Shown piece after piece: positions 7,814-15,533 of a stretch of DNA of 64,000 bases. Within the stretch, counting starts at the first letter, position 1; each line of letters starts with the position of its first letter. Both the position numbers and the translations under genes were made by a program. Under the pieces are notes generated by a model. The model was not told where the DNA came from. It made no database searches and saw only the letters and a list, made by a program, of their open reading frames with translations. Origin of the DNA: Marinobacter xestospongiae (GTDB lineage: Bacteria > Pseudomonadota > Gammaproteobacteria > Pseudomonadales > Oleiphilaceae); contig NZ_JAKZAK010000023.1 in assembly GCF_023156385.1 (NCBI RefSeq), forward strand, positions 1 to 64,000, given 5' to 3'.

Positions 7814-8482
7814 ATGGCTGTCCGACCGAACGTAGTGTTCTTTGATGTTCTTGAAACCCTGATCAACCTGGCCCCATTGGCTGATCGCCTGGAAGAGGTC
7901 GGTCAGCCGGGGATCATTCTGGAGCCCTGGTTCCTGCGCTTTCAGCGCGATGCCATGGCTCCTACCCTTGCCGGAGACTCGGCACCTTTTGACGCGGTTG
8001 CACGGGAAGCGCTCCGGACGGAGACCAGGCTCACGCTCAGTGAGCGGGAGATTGAGTATGTGGTTGACGGTTTTTCCACACTGCCCACCTTTGACGATGC
8101 CGTGCCTGCCCTGAAGAAGATTGCGGATGCCGGCGTGGCTGTCGGTTGTCTGACGGTGAACAGCCCTGAAAGAACCCGCCGTTTTCTAGAGGGAGCGGGG
8201 CTTATCGGGTTTGTCGATCATATAGTGACCGCTCAGGACGCCGGGGTTTGGAAGCCCCATCCGGATATCTATCGGTGTGCCGCACAAGTTACCGAGACGC
8301 CGATTGAGCGTCTGGCCCTGGTTGCCGTGCATGCCTGGGATTGCCACGGTGCGAAGCGGGCCGGGGCGGTGGCAGGCTGGTGCGCTCGCCTTGAGTACGA
8401 GCCTGGTGATGTCTTTCTGCCCGCCGACGTGATGGGGGAGACGCTAGTGGAGGTCGCCGACAAGCTGATGTCACTGAACTGA
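7814..8482 (+). CDS. Haloacid dehalogenase type II-like HAD hydrolase
   Basis: A 222-residue HAD-superfamily enzyme. The nucleophile motif is FFDVLETL (Asp11), motif II is CLTVNSPERT, the lysine motif is AQDAGVWKPHPDIY, and the distal motif is VAVHAWDCHGAKRAG, the type II haloacid dehalogenase arrangement. It should hydrolyse a small 2-haloacid or a related substrate through an aspartyl-ester intermediate in the cytoplasm. The ATG at 7814 lies eight bases after GGAGG, so the longer frame from 7781 is not preferred. A symmetric terminator separates it from the converging choline-binding gene. Confidence 0.85.
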   Translation: MAVRPNVVFFDVLETLINLAPLADRLEEVGQPGIILEPWFLRFQRDAMAPTLAGDSAPFDAVAREALRTETRLTLSEREIEYVVDGFSTLPTFDDAVPALKKIADAGVAVGCLTVNSPERTRRFLEGAGLIGFVDHIVTAQDAGVWKPHPDIYRCAAQVTETPIERLALVAVHAWDCHGAKRAGAVAGWCARLEYEPGDVFLPADVMGETLVEVADKLMSLN

Positions 8483-8501
8483 AAGCCCCAACCGGGGCTT
8501 T
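8482..8501. terminator. Bidirectional terminator between convergent genes
   Basis: AAAGCCCC (8482-8489) and GGGGCTTT (8494-8501) form a perfect 8-bp stem with a four-base loop and A/T flanks on both sides. It sits between the HAD gene and the minus-strand choline-type binding protein and can serve both. Confidence 0.75.
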
Positions 8502-8519
8502 ACAGCCATGCCGAATCGC

Positions 8520-9467
8520 TTAGTTGGGCAGGGTCAGCTTCATGGAGTCCGCTATGGCTCTGGCATCGACCTCACTGCCATCACGATGCGTAACGTCCTG
8601 CAGCCACGCTTCCACGGCCTCCGGGTTTTGATTCATCCAGTGACGAGCGGCTCGGTCCTGAGGAACGAACTGGTTCAGGATCATGTCCATCACCTGGCCT
8701 TCCATTGCCAGTGAGAATTCCAGGTTATTCAGGAATGTCGCCACGTTTTCACAGTCGTCCGCAAAGCCGGCGCGCGTGTTGGTGTAAACCGTTGATCCGC
8801 CCTTGTCGGGGCCAAAGTAATCGTCACCACCCTCCAGATACGCAATATCAAACTGCTCATTCATTGGATGCGGTGCCCAGGCCAGGAAGACGATCCACTT
8901 CTGATCACGAATCTTGCCGTTTACCTGAGCCAACATAATGCGCTCCGAAGTCTCAATCAGATCAAAACGTCCTAAGCCGAAGGCATTGGCATTGATCATA
9001 TCGAGAATGAGTTGATTACCATCATTGCCGTTCTCCAGACCGTAGAGCCTCTGCTCAAACTTGTCTGGGAACCGGGCGATATCAGAAAAGCGCCTGACTC
9101 CGGCCTCGTAGACATACTGTGGGACTGCCAGGGTGTACTTTGCGCCTTTGAGGTTGGCACGTAGCCGCTCGATCTTCTGGTCATTAATCAGCGGATCTGC
9201 CACGGGCGCCATACTTGGCATCCAGTTGCCCAGAAAGACGTCGATGTCGCCTTTCGCCATGGCGTCGTAGGTTTCGACGACCGATTGATCGGAAATGGCC
9301 ACCTCGTAGCCAAGCGCCTGCAAGAGTTCGGATGCCACGGCCGTGGTGGCCCGGACGTCCGTCCAGTCCACAATCCCGAAGCGTACCTGGTGACACTGCT
9401 CGGCGGCATGGGCTGCCTGTCCAACCATAACCGTCGCAAAGACCGCCAGAATCAAAATCGTTCGCAT
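8520..9467 (-). CDS. Choline/glycine-betaine ABC transporter substrate-binding protein (ChoX-like)
   Basis: A 315-residue periplasmic binding protein with a signal peptide (MRTILILAVFATVMVGQAAHA). The mature part matches OpuAC/ChoX proteins: VRFGIVDWTDVRATTAVAS, a GDIDVFLGNWMPSM segment and aromatic residues suited to a quaternary-amine cage (IVFLAWAPHPMN). It would deliver choline to an ABC transporter, but no permease or ATPase gene lies beside it, so the partners are elsewhere. The start at 9467 follows AAAGG by six bases; an upstream in-frame ATG at 9497 would overlap the operator. A BetI-like palindrome precedes it. Confidence 0.9.
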   Translation of the reverse strand: MRTILILAVFATVMVGQAAHAAEQCHQVRFGIVDWTDVRATTAVASELLQALGYEVAISDQSVVETYDAMAKGDIDVFLGNWMPSMAPVADPLINDQKIERLRANLKGAKYTLAVPQYVYEAGVRRFSDIARFPDKFEQRLYGLENGNDGNQLILDMINANAFGLGRFDLIETSERIMLAQVNGKIRDQKWIVFLAWAPHPMNEQFDIAYLEGGDDYFGPDKGGSTVYTNTRAGFADDCENVATFLNNLEFSLAMEGQVMDMILNQFVPQDRAARHWMNQNPEAVEAWLQDVTHRDGSEVDARAIADSMKLTLPN

Positions 9468-9480
9468 ATCAAACCTTTTA

Positions 9481-9494
9481 ATTGAACGTTCAAT
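9481..9494. promoter_or_regulatory. BetI-like operator upstream of the choline-binding gene
   Basis: ATTGAACGTTCAAT is a perfect 14-bp palindrome 14-27 bases before the chosen start codon. It matches the TetR-family BetI operator type that controls choline uptake and betaine synthesis genes in gammaproteobacteria. BetI releases DNA on binding choline, which fits the product. The rest of 9495-9883 shows no gene. Confidence 0.8.
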
Positions 9495-9883
9495 CAATGT
9501 TTGTGAGCGGATGGATGGTACATAAAGCTGGTCGAGAATGATATTTGAGTTGCGGGTTTTGCTGGTTGCTTTTTGAGCGAGTTGTTCGCTTTTTGTTATC
9601 GCTTTGTTGCTTAAATGAAACCTCCCCTTGCGCCTGGCGTATCAGGCCTGGGTTAGGCGAGGAGGATCGTTCGGAGTAGTACCGCGCTGGCAGGGGGGGC
9701 TGATCACCGATTATTGTCCATTGCCATTCATAAGCTTTCTAACACAGATGCCGTTCTGGGGCCGAGCCGAGCTGGTCGGAGATGCCAGTGTTTTTCCGCC
9801 GGATTGCCATTGTCTTCGTTTGGCTACGAAATGGCGCTTTCGCCTACAATGGTGGGCCGTTCCATTTTGCTGTAGGAAGCTTT

Positions 9884-10762
9884 ATGTCGTTATCCCAATC
9901 CGAGGGTGGTCGCCGAACCAGAGCCAACTCGGTACTCAATGTGCTGGGGACTGTTGTGCTCATCGTTGGAGCGGTTGCACTGTTCGCCCCCTCATTCGTT
10001 CAACCGCTGTTGCCCACAGGGCTGGCCGGGCCGCTTGTGGAGCATGCCAAGCTACTGATTGGTCTTGGTATCGCGTTGAAGGTGGTAGCAAGCGTGGTGC
10101 GGGCCAAGAAGATTGTCGGCGCGGGCTACCGACTTGGACAACAGCAACAGGCCGCCGAGCCCAATCAGCGCAGTGAAGGTGACGACATCGACTGGACGCC
10201 CCTCAAAAAAGGCGGTTCCAACTTCAAGACCCATCACCTGGTCCAGGTCAGCCCCAGTCGACTGGAGGTCCGCCCCAGTATCCAGATGATGCTGTTCTGT
10301 GCTCTGTTCATGGTTCTGGGGGGCGGTGTAGGCAGTGTGTTTGTTGTCGCGGGTATTCGCGACGGTGATCTGATGAATGCCGTTATTCCCGGGCTGATTG
10401 GGCTGGTTTTTGTGTTGGCTGGCGCGCTAATGCTGAAATCGGCCAGTAAACGCCGGGTGTTTGACCTGTCCCTTGGCGGCTATTGGCGCGGTTCCGCCAA
10501 ACTGAGTGATCCTCGGGCCCTGACGACCCAAACAGACTGGGTCAGGTTGCAGGACATCAAGGCGATTCAACTTCTGCGGGAAGGGGTTACCAGTACCAGC
10601 GACAACGGCCGCCGCAGCTCCTACTGGAGCTACGAAGTGAACCTGGTGTTAACCGACGGCCGCCGTATCAATGTCATGGACCACGGCAAACAGGCCTCCA
10701 TCCGTCACGATGCCGAGGTGATCGGCCGGCTTCTGGGCGTGCCGGTGTTGGACCGAAGTTAG
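9884..10762 (+). CDS. Hypothetical membrane protein
   Basis: A 292-residue protein with two N-terminal transmembrane helices (about 17-38 and 50-70), a hydrophilic linker, then two more (about 135-160 and 170-188), and a C-terminal cytosolic-looking domain of about 100 residues (LQDIKAIQLLREGV, SYEVNLVLTDGRRINVMDHG). The last part resembles bacterial PH-like or DUF3592-type folds only loosely, so I give no function. The ATG at 9884 follows TAGGA by six bases; the longer frame upstream has no ribosome site. Confidence 0.7.
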   Translation: MSLSQSEGGRRTRANSVLNVLGTVVLIVGAVALFAPSFVQPLLPTGLAGPLVEHAKLLIGLGIALKVVASVVRAKKIVGAGYRLGQQQQAAEPNQRSEGDDIDWTPLKKGGSNFKTHHLVQVSPSRLEVRPSIQMMLFCALFMVLGGGVGSVFVVAGIRDGDLMNAVIPGLIGLVFVLAGALMLKSASKRRVFDLSLGGYWRGSAKLSDPRALTTQTDWVRLQDIKAIQLLREGVTSTSDNGRRSSYWSYEVNLVLTDGRRINVMDHGKQASIRHDAEVIGRLLGVPVLDRS

Positions 10763-10892
10763 TGGGTCGAGTGACCATGGAGGCCAAAAGGGGGCGCTGA
10801 TTGAGGCCCTGGGCGGTCGTGGAGTGAAAAGCCCGCTCCGACCTTACAGTCGTTTCGGTGCTCGTAGCGACCAATAAGTTCGGGGAGAGCAC

Positions 10893-10985
10893 ATGGCGAA
10901 AGAATTGTCCTGGACACTAATTGATCGATTCGATAAGGTCAGCAGCAGTAAATTGGAACTTACTGTCAATATTATCAAGGATTGA
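10893..10985 (+). CDS. 30-residue small protein heading the AT-rich cassette
   Basis: The ATG at 10893 follows GGGGAGAG and opens 30 codons (MAKELSWTLIDRFDKVSSSK then LELTVNIIKD), ending in TGA at 10983-10985, four bases before the next gene's ATG. The good ribosome site, tight spacing and AT-rich codons shared with the two following genes support translation. It has no recognisable domain. It may be a true small protein, or a leader that couples translation to the 362-residue gene. Confidence 0.5.
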   Translation: MAKELSWTLIDRFDKVSSSKLELTVNIIKD

Positions 10986-10989
10986 TAAC

Positions 10990-12078
10990 ATGCCCGAGAT
11001 ATGCTTTTCGTCCCGTCAGTGTGAAGTTAGTGATGTTGTTGGAAACGATGTTAATTTAATTGAGAATTTTCGTCGTCTCAATGGATTGCAAGCTAACTCT
11101 CTTATCTCGCCCTGCCAAGCCTATTCTACTGATTATGAGGACCCTTTAGCTGCCGTGTTAGTCGGGCAGTTAAACTCAATGGGTTTTCAAGATCGGAAAG
11201 TACTAGCATGGTGTGCAGCCAATTTTGGTGATGATGTCCATGGAGTTGCCGCATTTTGTAAAGAGAATCTCAATAAAGATACCTTGAAACAGATTGCTGG
11301 TTTGATGGGAGCTTCATCAGGTGCTGCCAAAGCTAGGTTGAACGGGTTTCAGGAAGCGTTGCTGGAATACCAGGAAGCATTACTGGCACTACAGCAACGC
11401 AAGCAAATAACTGTCAAGGGTGTTTCAGTAACTTCATTTGTAGCCGAGAACCGGGTGCGCGATGCTTATAGAGCCCTTGAAAGCGAATTTGCCTCGGAGT
11501 TGAGTGTTTACGTCGCAACGGGGAGCCGTGGTAAAAACAAAGGTACGGCTCTATCAAACGCCGACCGCGGCGTACTTTTGGCTAGACGTAGTGAATCGGG
11601 AAAAGCAGATCATCGATTATTTGTGGCTGATTCGATTCAGGGAGGAAATCTGCGATGGTTTGCTGGCTTTTTCAGGAGTGTTGGGTATGGCGCTACTCTC
11701 TTAGACGCGTTCCTGCGTTACAGTGAAGTAAGAACAGTTCAGACGAATGGAGAAGACTGGGTAAAAGAAAGTGTTAAGCAGACGGTTGGTATGGGCATGG
11801 GCATGGTTGCTGGTGGTGCCGCTGGCGAAGCCATAGTTAGCCATGGGAGTCGCCTTGGAGGGCAACTGTTAGTTACTGCTGGCCGACGCTATGGCGGACA
11901 GCTAGCCATCCGAGCTGGTGTGGCGGCAACTGCCGGCCTTATATCTGCTGGACCGGTTGGGTGGGCCATTTTAGGAGTAGTTGTTTTTACTGGAGTCTAT
12001 GTGGGGCTGCTAGTTGGTAGTGGGTCTGACTCTGTTGGCCAGGCTGCTGTAGACAAGTTGTACGGACGGGTAATGTAA
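10990..12078 (+). CDS. Unknown 362-residue protein with glycine-rich hydrophobic C-terminus (possible effector/toxin)
   Basis: It starts at an ATG eight bases after AAGGA. The N-terminus (about 10-45, VVGNDVNLIENFRRLNGL...LISPCQAY) faintly recalls a short LysM-like module. The middle is helical and charged. Residues about 260-350 form a long Gly/Ala-rich hydrophobic stretch (GMGMGMVAGGAAGEAIVS; AGLISAGPVGWAILGVVVF) like the glycine-zipper or pore-forming ends of some bacterial toxins. It has no signal peptide. Composition is markedly more AT-rich than the neighbours, which suggests transfer. A 115-residue two-helix membrane protein follows after one base, a layout typical of toxin plus membrane immunity protein. 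Family unrecognised; the toxin reading is inference. Confidence 0.65.
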   Translation: MPEICFSSRQCEVSDVVGNDVNLIENFRRLNGLQANSLISPCQAYSTDYEDPLAAVLVGQLNSMGFQDRKVLAWCAANFGDDVHGVAAFCKENLNKDTLKQIAGLMGASSGAAKARLNGFQEALLEYQEALLALQQRKQITVKGVSVTSFVAENRVRDAYRALESEFASELSVYVATGSRGKNKGTALSNADRGVLLARRSESGKADHRLFVADSIQGGNLRWFAGFFRSVGYGATLLDAFLRYSEVRTVQTNGEDWVKESVKQTVGMGMGMVAGGAAGEAIVSHGSRLGGQLLVTAGRRYGGQLAIRAGVAATAGLISAGPVGWAILGVVVFTGVYVGLLVGSGSDSVGQAAVDKLYGRVM

Positions 12079-12079
12079 G

Positions 12080-12427
12080 ATGCCTTTTTGGTATGCAGTA
12101 CTGGTAAGTGTGCTTTTTATAGTGAGTGGGCTTTCGTGGATTTTATTTGGGCGTTTAACTATGGGGCGTATAGAAAAAGATATCCGAAAGGAGAATCTCG
12201 AGCTTTCTGCCCGTTGGGATGCTTTAGGCTATCGTATATTCGGGTTTGCCAGGGCTGTTGTCTTTAGCGAGCGGCGCTTGCCGGGCAAAAATGAAGTTAT
12301 GGTGGATGCAACACTTATTAGGCGTTTCGCAAACCCTCGTGACCGCTTACTTGGTATAATTTTTATGGTTTCAGTATACAGTCTTTTAGTCGTTGTTTTA
12401 TTTGGAGTATTTTTATTTGATCTCTAG
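12080..12427 (+). CDS. Small two-helix membrane protein, possible immunity partner
   Basis: A 115-residue protein with one transmembrane helix at each end (about 5-25 and 93-113) and a charged middle (MGRIEKDIRKENLELSARWD). Both short termini would face the same side, with the middle loop opposite. It starts one base after the 362-residue gene and shares its AT-rich composition, so translation is probably coupled. Membrane proteins of this kind often protect against pore-forming effectors, but I recognise no family. After it, 12428-12550 is non-coding. Confidence 0.6.
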   Translation: MPFWYAVLVSVLFIVSGLSWILFGRLTMGRIEKDIRKENLELSARWDALGYRIFGFARAVVFSERRLPGKNEVMVDATLIRRFANPRDRLLGIIFMVSVYSLLVVVLFGVFLFDL

Positions 12428-12550
12428 AGCGAAGCGGCTAGTAGATTCTGTTATTTGCCGGACTATTAGAAGGATTTTAGCCGAGTAGTGGATCTGACAA
12501 TTCTGGTCGACGGGCAGTAGTGTCTATTAAAAAATGTAGTTGCCATTAAA

Positions 12551-12574
12551 GATGGGAGCCATTCGGCTCCCATC
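12551..12574 (-). terminator. Terminator overlapping the lipoprotein stop codon
   Basis: GATGGGAGC (12551-12559) and GCTCCCATC (12566-12574) form a 9-bp stem around CATTCG. On the minus strand it is followed by TTTAATGG. It overlaps the stop codon of the lipoprotein gene and also ends the converging AT-rich cassette. Confidence 0.7.
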
Positions 12575-13064
12575 ACCACTCACACTGTTCAAACACTTGC
12601 TGCTCCGGATCGACATCCCGCGACGCTTCCCGGGCAACAGCCACCAACTCTTCGGTGGCAGGAAAAATGGCTCCGGTGCCTGGCCATTGGTATCCCTCGT
12701 TTCCCTGACAAAGGGTAATAATCACCCACTCTGCTGGAGCCGCATCCGACTCACCGGGTTCCGCAAACAGTGCGTATGTCAGACGATCGATTTTCGGCCC
12801 CCGAAATACGTCACGGACTTCAACGTGGTGCAGAAACACAAGCTCACCCTCACTTGCCTCTGAGGCTTGACGTTCGGCCGACACGTGGCGGACGACGGCG
12901 GCAAAGGGTGTTTGATCGACAGCATCGATCAGGGCTTTCTCAACAAAACCGAAGCGGCCAACGGGTTTGACTTCTTCCGCAGTGTACGCCTGACAGCCTC
13001 CCATCAAAACCATCGAAACGAAGAGCACAATTATTTTGCCGGATTGGGGCTTACTAGTTTTCAT
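12573..13064 (-). CDS. Hypothetical lipoprotein
   Basis: A 163-residue protein with a lipoprotein signal (MKTSKPQSGKIIVLFVSM, then LMGGCQ), which should place it on a membrane lipid at that cysteine. The mature domain carries VEVRDVFRGPKIDRLTYALF and a later ITLCQGNEGYQWPGTGAIF. This resembles small envelope proteins that mention transported or regulated loads, but no family is certain. I chose the ATG at 13064 rather than the GTG at 13094 because it gives a standard lipoprotein signal. Confidence 0.65.
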   Translation of the reverse strand: MKTSKPQSGKIIVLFVSMVLMGGCQAYTAEEVKPVGRFGFVEKALIDAVDQTPFAAVVRHVSAERQASEASEGELVFLHHVEVRDVFRGPKIDRLTYALFAEPGESDAAPAEWVIITLCQGNEGYQWPGTGAIFPATEELVAVAREASRDVDPEQQVFEQCEW

Positions 13065-13203
13065 CTTTTTGATTCCGCACAACGGTGTAACCACGATACA
13101 TCGGTAAGCTGTCGCACAGAGGTGTGCTGATCAGAAGCATAAATAACAGCGTTGGGCCCTGAACAGATATGTGTAATGACAGCAGGCACACTCGGTTTCT
13201 CAC

Positions 13204-13653
13204 TCAGACGAAATTGAGCGCCAGGTATCGCTTCCTTATCCCACCAGGTCGACGGACTCCGGGCGTTACGGCCAATGGCTTTTCCCAGCCGCTCTCATCT
13301 TTAACGGTTAACCTGCAGCGTTTGAGATGGATGAAGCTGAACTCAATGGTTTGCTTGTCGACGATGTGGAGGTCTTCCAGCGCCCCGGTAGCCAGATAGC
13401 CCCCGAACTCCAGCGAGTCCAGAATCTCGGCATCACGGTTGATCAGATAAAGGCGTAAGGTTTCCTCGTACGGCACGTCATCCGTGACAAACAGCAGGTG
13501 GCGTTGTTCGTCAACCTGATACTGGGCCTCAATCAGAGCGCCTTTTAGCGGTTCGCCGAATGGCTGATTGTCCCTTAGCAGTTGAAGGTGAGGACCAGGG
13601 CTGTCGTCGGAGCTGTTGAATGGTCTGAATGAAAGTTGATCGGACTGTTCCAT
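13204..13653 (-). CDS. Hypothetical protein, 149 aa
   Basis: A soluble, strand-rich protein without a signal peptide or membrane segment (QLLRDNQPFGEPLKGALIEAQYQ; LLFVTDDVPYEETLRLYLIN). It ends in a basic stretch (RRPGGIRKRYLALNFV). I do not recognise the family. It is on the same strand as the lipoprotein gene, 139 bp upstream, and so may or may not share a transcript with it. Confidence 0.6.
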   Translation of the reverse strand: MEQSDQLSFRPFNSSDDSPGPHLQLLRDNQPFGEPLKGALIEAQYQVDEQRHLLFVTDDVPYEETLRLYLINRDAEILDSLEFGGYLATGALEDLHIVDKQTIEFSFIHLKRCRLTVKDESGWEKPLAVTPGVRRPGGIRKRYLALNFV

Positions 13654-13744
13654 GGGGTGTCTTTGGGATTCCTTTTGCGAGAGAAAAGAATCGCTTTGAG
13701 TCAGCCATTCTCCTGGTCCGCCCTCTCTGCTGATTCCGGTACTT

Positions 13745-14077
13745 TCAGGTTCTTAGATAATACTCGATGCCTACTGCACGGGACACTGGATGACCTCGGA
13801 TCAGCGCTTCCTCAAACAATCTCAGCCACTGGGGCAGGCGCCGGGTGCGGAATTCTCGCCATTCCTCATGCGTCCACAAACTGGAGCCGTTGTATCGGCA
13901 GAGCTCCATCAGCAGGTCGTTGCAGTCCATCAGTACCTTCAGGCTGAGCGCGGCGGTGTAGGGGTCTTGGGGTGTCAGGTCCAGTTCCTGTGCGGCGTAA
14001 TGGACGATGGCGGGCATCTGGCTGAGGGTGTGGCGTTTTGTTAAAGCCCGAAAAGCCCCGTGCTTGATGTGAGCGGG
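13745..14077 (-). pseudogene. N-terminally truncated glutathione S-transferase
   Basis: The frame is open from just after a TAA near 14078. It encodes the end of a thioredoxin-like GST N-domain (GAFRALTKRHTLSQMPAIVH) and most of the helical C-domain (DCNDLLMELCRYNGSSLWTH; RLPQWLRLFEEALIRG). The first 50 or so residues, with the glutathione-activating site, are missing. The only ATG (14017) lies inside the conserved fold and has no ribosome site. It is best read as the remains of a GST gene whose 5' part was lost. Confidence 0.65.
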
Positions 14078-14163
14078 TTACTGGTTGCGATCGAGTGCTT
14101 CAGTTGACAGAGTTAATAGTTGCTATATCCTTGAGTAGTCAATTATCTCGCAAGGTTAACGCT

Positions 14164-14583
14164 ATGTCCCTTTCCCAGCACGCCAGCAACCTCCTCAAGC
14201 TGGCGACGTTCCAGACCAGGCTCCAGAAGAAGCAGGACCAGTGGTTGGCGGCCCACGGTATCAGTTTCAAGGAATTCACCATCATGTATCACCTGCACCA
14301 GTCACCCACCAAAAACATGCGCCGCGTTGATGTGGCCGAGGTGGTGGGGCTCAGCGCGTCGGGGGTTACCCGGTTGCTCAATCCCATGCAGAAAATCGGG
14401 CTGGTGGAGAAAGAAGAAAGCGCCCGTGACGCCAGGGTGAGTCTGGTTCGCCTGACCGAAGCGGGCGAAGCCCTGTTCAAGGACGCGGAGACCTCGGTGA
14501 ATGAGCGGGTCGAAGCCTTCATGGACCTGCTCACCGACGAGCAGCAAGCAGCCCTGCAGGCGCTATCCGAGACAAGGCTCTAG
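14164..14583 (+). CDS. MarR-family transcriptional regulator
   Basis: A 139-residue winged-helix regulator: dimerisation helices at both ends and a central DNA-binding unit (MRRVDVAEVVGLSASGVTRL, then the wing SARDARVSLVRLT). It belongs to the short MarR/SlyA type that senses small aromatic or oxidising compounds. The ATG at 14164 follows AAGG by eight bases; a longer frame upstream has no support. A possible promoter lies at 14104-14131 (TTGACA, 16 bp, TATCCT), followed by the inverted repeat TTGAgtagTCAA, a candidate autoregulatory site. It is probably co-transcribed with the hydrolase 21 bp downstream. Confidence 0.9.
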   Translation: MSLSQHASNLLKLATFQTRLQKKQDQWLAAHGISFKEFTIMYHLHQSPTKNMRRVDVAEVVGLSASGVTRLLNPMQKIGLVEKEESARDARVSLVRLTEAGEALFKDAETSVNERVEAFMDLLTDEQQAALQALSETRL

Positions 14584-14604
14584 AAACGAACTGGAAGGAA
14601 GCCA

Positions 14605-15489
14605 ATGAATTATCGACAGCGATTGATCGACCGCATGGGCGTCCCGGTGAGCCAGGCGCAGGTGATGGCGGGGGCAGTGAATACGGCCTATCTGGAGGCT
14701 GGTGACGGGCCGCCGGTGATCTGTCTCCATGGGGCAGGTGCCGGCGCGGTGACCTGGTACCCAACCGTCGGGGCGCTTGCGCAGAACTATCGGGTGATTG
14801 CGCCTGACATTGTCGGCTATGGTGAGTCTGACAAGCCCGATGCCGCCTACGACCGGCCCTTCTTTTCGGCGTGGCTGAAAGACTTCCTCTCTGCCTTGGC
14901 GATTCCCCGGGCCCACATTATCGGCCTCTCCCAGGGCGGGGCAATTGCCCTGCAGTTCACCCTCGACCATCCGGAGATGGTCGACCGGCTGGTGCTGGTG
15001 GATTCGGCCGCACTCGGCGCCCGACCAGAGATCTTGCCCCTCGCTGGAATGATCTGGCTGAATGCCCTGCCGTCGTCTCTGGCTAACCGGTTTTTCTCCC
15101 GCTATCTGTTGGTTAACCCCAGCAACCGGAACCCGGACCATGGCCGCTATTCCGTTCAGGTGCTTCAGCGGGCCGGCGGCAAGAAGGTCTTCAGTCAGGG
15201 CCGGGGAGCGGCGGTAGCCGCCATACCGGAAGACGCCCTGCGCCAGATCCATCACCAGACGCTGATTCTGTGGGGCGAGAATGACCGGCTGTTTGCCATC
15301 GAGCATGGCGAGGCCGCGGTGCGCACGCTGCCCAACGCCCGGCTATGCCGGCTTCCGGAGGCCGGTCACTTGCCCCTGATGGACCAGCCCCAGGCGTTTA
15401 ACGATGCGGTGATCGGGTTCCTGGATGGGGCCGGCAAGGGGGATCATCGGAATTCGGCCCCAAGCTCTGTGATCGGCCAGGGCGTTTGA
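14605..15489 (+). CDS. Alpha/beta hydrolase
   Basis: A 294-residue alpha/beta-hydrolase. The oxyanion motif HGAGAG lies near residue 42, the nucleophile elbow is GLSQGG with Ser109, and the acid and base are likely Asp227 (ENDRLF) and His255 (AGHLPL). The cap and order resemble meta-cleavage-product hydrolases and epoxide hydrolase-like esterases; the substrate is unknown. It follows a MarR regulator at 21 bp with a strong AAGGAAG ribosome site, so it is likely induced by the compound that regulator senses. Confidence 0.85.
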   Translation: MNYRQRLIDRMGVPVSQAQVMAGAVNTAYLEAGDGPPVICLHGAGAGAVTWYPTVGALAQNYRVIAPDIVGYGESDKPDAAYDRPFFSAWLKDFLSALAIPRAHIIGLSQGGAIALQFTLDHPEMVDRLVLVDSAALGARPEILPLAGMIWLNALPSSLANRFFSRYLLVNPSNRNPDHGRYSVQVLQRAGGKKVFSQGRGAAVAAIPEDALRQIHHQTLILWGENDRLFAIEHGEAAVRTLPNARLCRLPEAGHLPLMDQPQAFNDAVIGFLDGAGKGDHRNSAPSSVIGQGV

Positions 15490-15533
15490 TAGTATGGCCG
15501 ACCTGTTACCCTTCTGACGATCAAGCCCACAAC

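Noticed and set aside
9628..10176. 182-codon plus-strand ORF
   Set aside because: Cys/Trp/Arg-rich translation typical of a wrong frame, overlapping the start of the better supported membrane-protein gene at 9884.
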